Source of the DNA: JAAZMI01 sp050942615
GTDB taxonomy: Bacteria; Bacillota; Dethiobacteria; DTU022; UBA8154
Assembly (NCBI GenBank): GCA_050942615.1
Contig: JBMNNQ010000074.1
Coordinates: 1-6,221 of the forward strand
Direction: 5' to 3'
Length of the DNA stretch: 6,221 nucleotides
The translations under genes were made by a program, and so were the position numbers. Numbering within the stretch: position 1 is the stretch's first letter; every line of letters starts with the position of its first letter. The notes under the pieces are model-generated. The model ran no database searches. It saw only the letters and a list, made by a program, of their open reading frames with translations, and was not told the origin of the DNA. This document shows positions 4,529 through 6,221 of this stretch, in pieces.

Positions 4529-6220
4529 ATGCAGAAATGGCAGCGCAAACGAAATGAAAAGATGGCAGATTTATTTATGGGGGCCCATTTCGTAGCATAT
4601 TTGCTTACTGTGGCCATGTTTATAGTTTGTTTGCCAAGAAGCTATTCCTACACGGATTTTGTTGCTGTGCTTCTTGGCTTTTTTGTACCGGTAACAATTT
4701 TTATTGCCCTTGACTATTATTTATTTAATAATAAACTACAGGATCCTGCGCAGAAAAATGTGCTGCTGTTTTGGAATATTTTGAAGCTTTGCGTCCTTTT
4801 TTTATTGGTGACCTTTGTCCTTGCCTCAGCACCCTATACTGTGCAACTGCAGGGGGCTTTGTACCTGTTGCCTGTTGTGCTGGCCGCTATATCTTTGGGA
4901 CGTGCGGGAGGGGTACCGTTTGCCCTTGCAGCGTCTGGTATAATTATATTTCTGTATAAGGGTGAAGCGGGATGCAATGTGGCTGCTGCCCTGGAAAATG
5001 TTTTTTGGCTGCCCGGTGTTTTTTTACTAGCTGCCTGGTATTTAGGCAGCGTTATGGAAATAGAAAACGAAGTCAATCAACAACTTGCTGTTTTGGCAAA
5101 TACGGATGAAATTACCGGTTTGAACAACCTGCATTTCTTTTTAGAGCGACTTAAAACAGGGGTTGCAGCTGCTGTTAAAAACCGGGAACCCTTGTCCCTG
5201 ATTCTGCTGGACATTAATAATTTCAAAAAATATAATGAGATTCACGGCCATTTTTGTGGGGATTTTATGCTTAAGAAATTGGCGATCCTGTTACAGCAGG
5301 ACATCCCGCCGGAGGCTGAAATTGCACGTTTTGGCGGGGATGAATTTTCCATTATTTTGCCGGGCTTTAGTTTGGAGGAGGCGGCCAATATTGCCGGCAG
5401 GCTGCAAAATACAGTAACGGGGTTGGGTTCACTGGGGGAGATGGGGCTTTCTGATGAACTGACAGTTTCCGCCGGGGTTGCCAATTTACCTATGCATGCT
5501 TCAGATTACCGGACGCTGCTGTTCGCTGCAGATGAAGCTCTTTACAGCAGCAAGGTTACCGGTAGTAGCAAGGTGCAGGTTTATTTGGGTATACTGGAAA
5601 AAATCAGACAATTAGTTGCTGCCGATGAAAAAGAAATGGTAAATTCCCTGTCTGTTTTTATGACTTTAATTAACGTCAGAGATCGCTATACGTATGGTCA
5701 TTCTGAAAGGGTTGCTTATTATATTAAGGAATTCGCTTCATATCTAGGGATGGAGGAAAAATTGATTCGTTTATTGGAATACGGATCTTTTTTGCACGAT
5801 ATCGGCAAACTGGAAACCCCCCGGGAAATATTGAACAAAAAGGGTGCCCTGACTACAGAGGAATGGGCTGTTTTGCGCCGGCACCCGCAATGGGGTGCAG
5901 AAATGCTGCGTCCAATTGAACTTTTGGCGCCGGTGATTCCCATGGTTCTATACCATCATGAAAACTATGATGGGACAGGCTATCCCGAGGGCCTGCGGGG
6001 GGAGGATATTTCTTATTTTGCCAGAATGCTGCGGATAGTGGACAGTTTTGATGCCATGCAGACATTCAGGCCTTATCACCAACCCCTGCCGCGGGAAGAA
6101 ATTTTACTTGAACTGGAAAAAGGCAGCGGTAAAGAATACGATCCACAGCTGGTTAGCTCTTTTGTTGCTATGTCCCGGCAAAAAAACAAGCCAAACACGC
6201 AACATCTAATTTACCTGTAA
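4529..6220 (+). CDS. Membrane-bound GGDEF/HD-GYP cyclic-di-GMP turnover protein
   Basis: A 563-residue polytopic protein that should both make and break cyclic-di-GMP at the inner face of the membrane. The first 180 residues hold about six hydrophobic segments (near 19-36, 43-62, 79-100, 108-124, 127-143, 157-175), an input module I cannot assign to a named family. The GGDEF domain follows, from TDEITGLNN (192-200), with metal residue D228 in LILLDINNF, GHFCGD (240-245) and an intact RFGGDEF (267-273). The usual inhibitory I-site RxxD just before it is PEAE here, so product feedback is probably absent. The HD-GYP domain runs from about 375 to 548: TYGHSERV (388-395), FLHDIGKLETP (421-431), RRHPQWGAEML (450-460), HHENYDGTGYP (476-486), IVDSFDAM (503-510) and EYDPQLV (536-542), with the HD and GYP residues all present. 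The ATG at 4529 has AAAGG eight bases upstream. It is divergent from the TIR gene and ends one base before the window does. Which activity dominates cannot be read from sequence. Confidence 0.93.
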   Translation: MQKWQRKRNEKMADLFMGAHFVAYLLTVAMFIVCLPRSYSYTDFVAVLLGFFVPVTIFIALDYYLFNNKLQDPAQKNVLLFWNILKLCVLFLLVTFVLASAPYTVQLQGALYLLPVVLAAISLGRAGGVPFALAASGIIIFLYKGEAGCNVAAALENVFWLPGVFLLAAWYLGSVMEIENEVNQQLAVLANTDEITGLNNLHFFLERLKTGVAAAVKNREPLSLILLDINNFKKYNEIHGHFCGDFMLKKLAILLQQDIPPEAEIARFGGDEFSIILPGFSLEEAANIAGRLQNTVTGLGSLGEMGLSDELTVSAGVANLPMHASDYRTLLFAADEALYSSKVTGSSKVQVYLGILEKIRQLVAADEKEMVNSLSVFMTLINVRDRYTYGHSERVAYYIKEFASYLGMEEKLIRLLEYGSFLHDIGKLETPREILNKKGALTTEEWAVLRRHPQWGAEMLRPIELLAPVIPMVLYHHENYDGTGYPEGLRGEDISYFARMLRIVDSFDAMQTFRPYHQPLPREEILLELEKGSGKEYDPQLVSSFVAMSRQKNKPNTQHLIYL

Positions 6221-6221
6221 C

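Noticed and set aside
3421..6220. Thoeris, CBASS or other complete multi-gene defence system
   Set aside because: Only the TIR gene is present. Its neighbours are murC and a GGDEF/HD-GYP gene, with no ThsA, SAVED, STING, CD-NTase or Argonaute gene.
1..6221. CRISPR arrays, insertion sequences, rRNA or tRNA genes
   Set aside because: No regularly spaced direct repeats, transposase reading frames, terminal inverted repeats or cloverleaf-forming sequences were seen.

Overview
The window reads as chromosomal DNA of moderate GC from an anaerobic, probably spore-forming Firmicute of the Clostridia/Peptococcaceae type. The grounds are the tsaB-rimI-tsaD gene order, purine-rich Shine-Dalgarno sites, GTG and TTG starts, a perfect Spo0A (0A) box, and TTATCCACA-type DnaA boxes. 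The genus assignment is inference only.

Layout. Bases 1-1645 hold the end of a plus-strand tRNA-modification operon: the 3' end of tsaB, then rimI (ribosomal protein S18 N-acetyltransferase), then tsaD (tRNA t6A synthase catalytic subunit). A strong intrinsic terminator whose 3' arm contains the tsaD stop codon closes it. Bases 1646-1963 are non-coding. They carry a same-orientation cluster of DnaA boxes (one perfect, three with one mismatch), a hairpin between them, an AT-rich stretch, and a candidate extended -10 promoter. murC (UDP-MurNAc:L-alanine ligase) follows at 1964-3400, apparently alone rather than in a dcw cluster; its true start is uncertain. Convergent with murC, 20 bases away, is a minus-strand gene for a small TIR-domain protein (about 232 aa) with an unrecognised C-terminal domain of about 90 residues.

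The interval 4120-4528 separates this TIR gene from a divergent plus-strand gene and is dense in signals: a perfect 10-bp inverted repeat in front of the TIR gene, a second AT-rich palindrome, a perfect 0A box, several nested inverted repeats, an unannotated 52-codon reading frame, and a sigma-A-like promoter. The last gene (4529-6220) encodes a polytopic membrane protein with a GGDEF diguanylate cyclase domain followed by an HD-GYP phosphodiesterase domain, a bifunctional-looking cyclic-di-GMP protein.

How the parts work together. The first three genes serve translation fidelity and ribosome maturation, and murC serves peptidoglycan precursor synthesis. The two most interesting parts are the DnaA-box cluster between tsaD and murC, which may be a DnaA-titrating or replication-coupled regulatory site, and the orphan TIR gene sharing a regulatory interval with a cyclic-di-GMP enzyme. 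No complete known defence system is visible: there is no ThsA, STING, Argonaute, SAVED or CD-NTase gene in the window.
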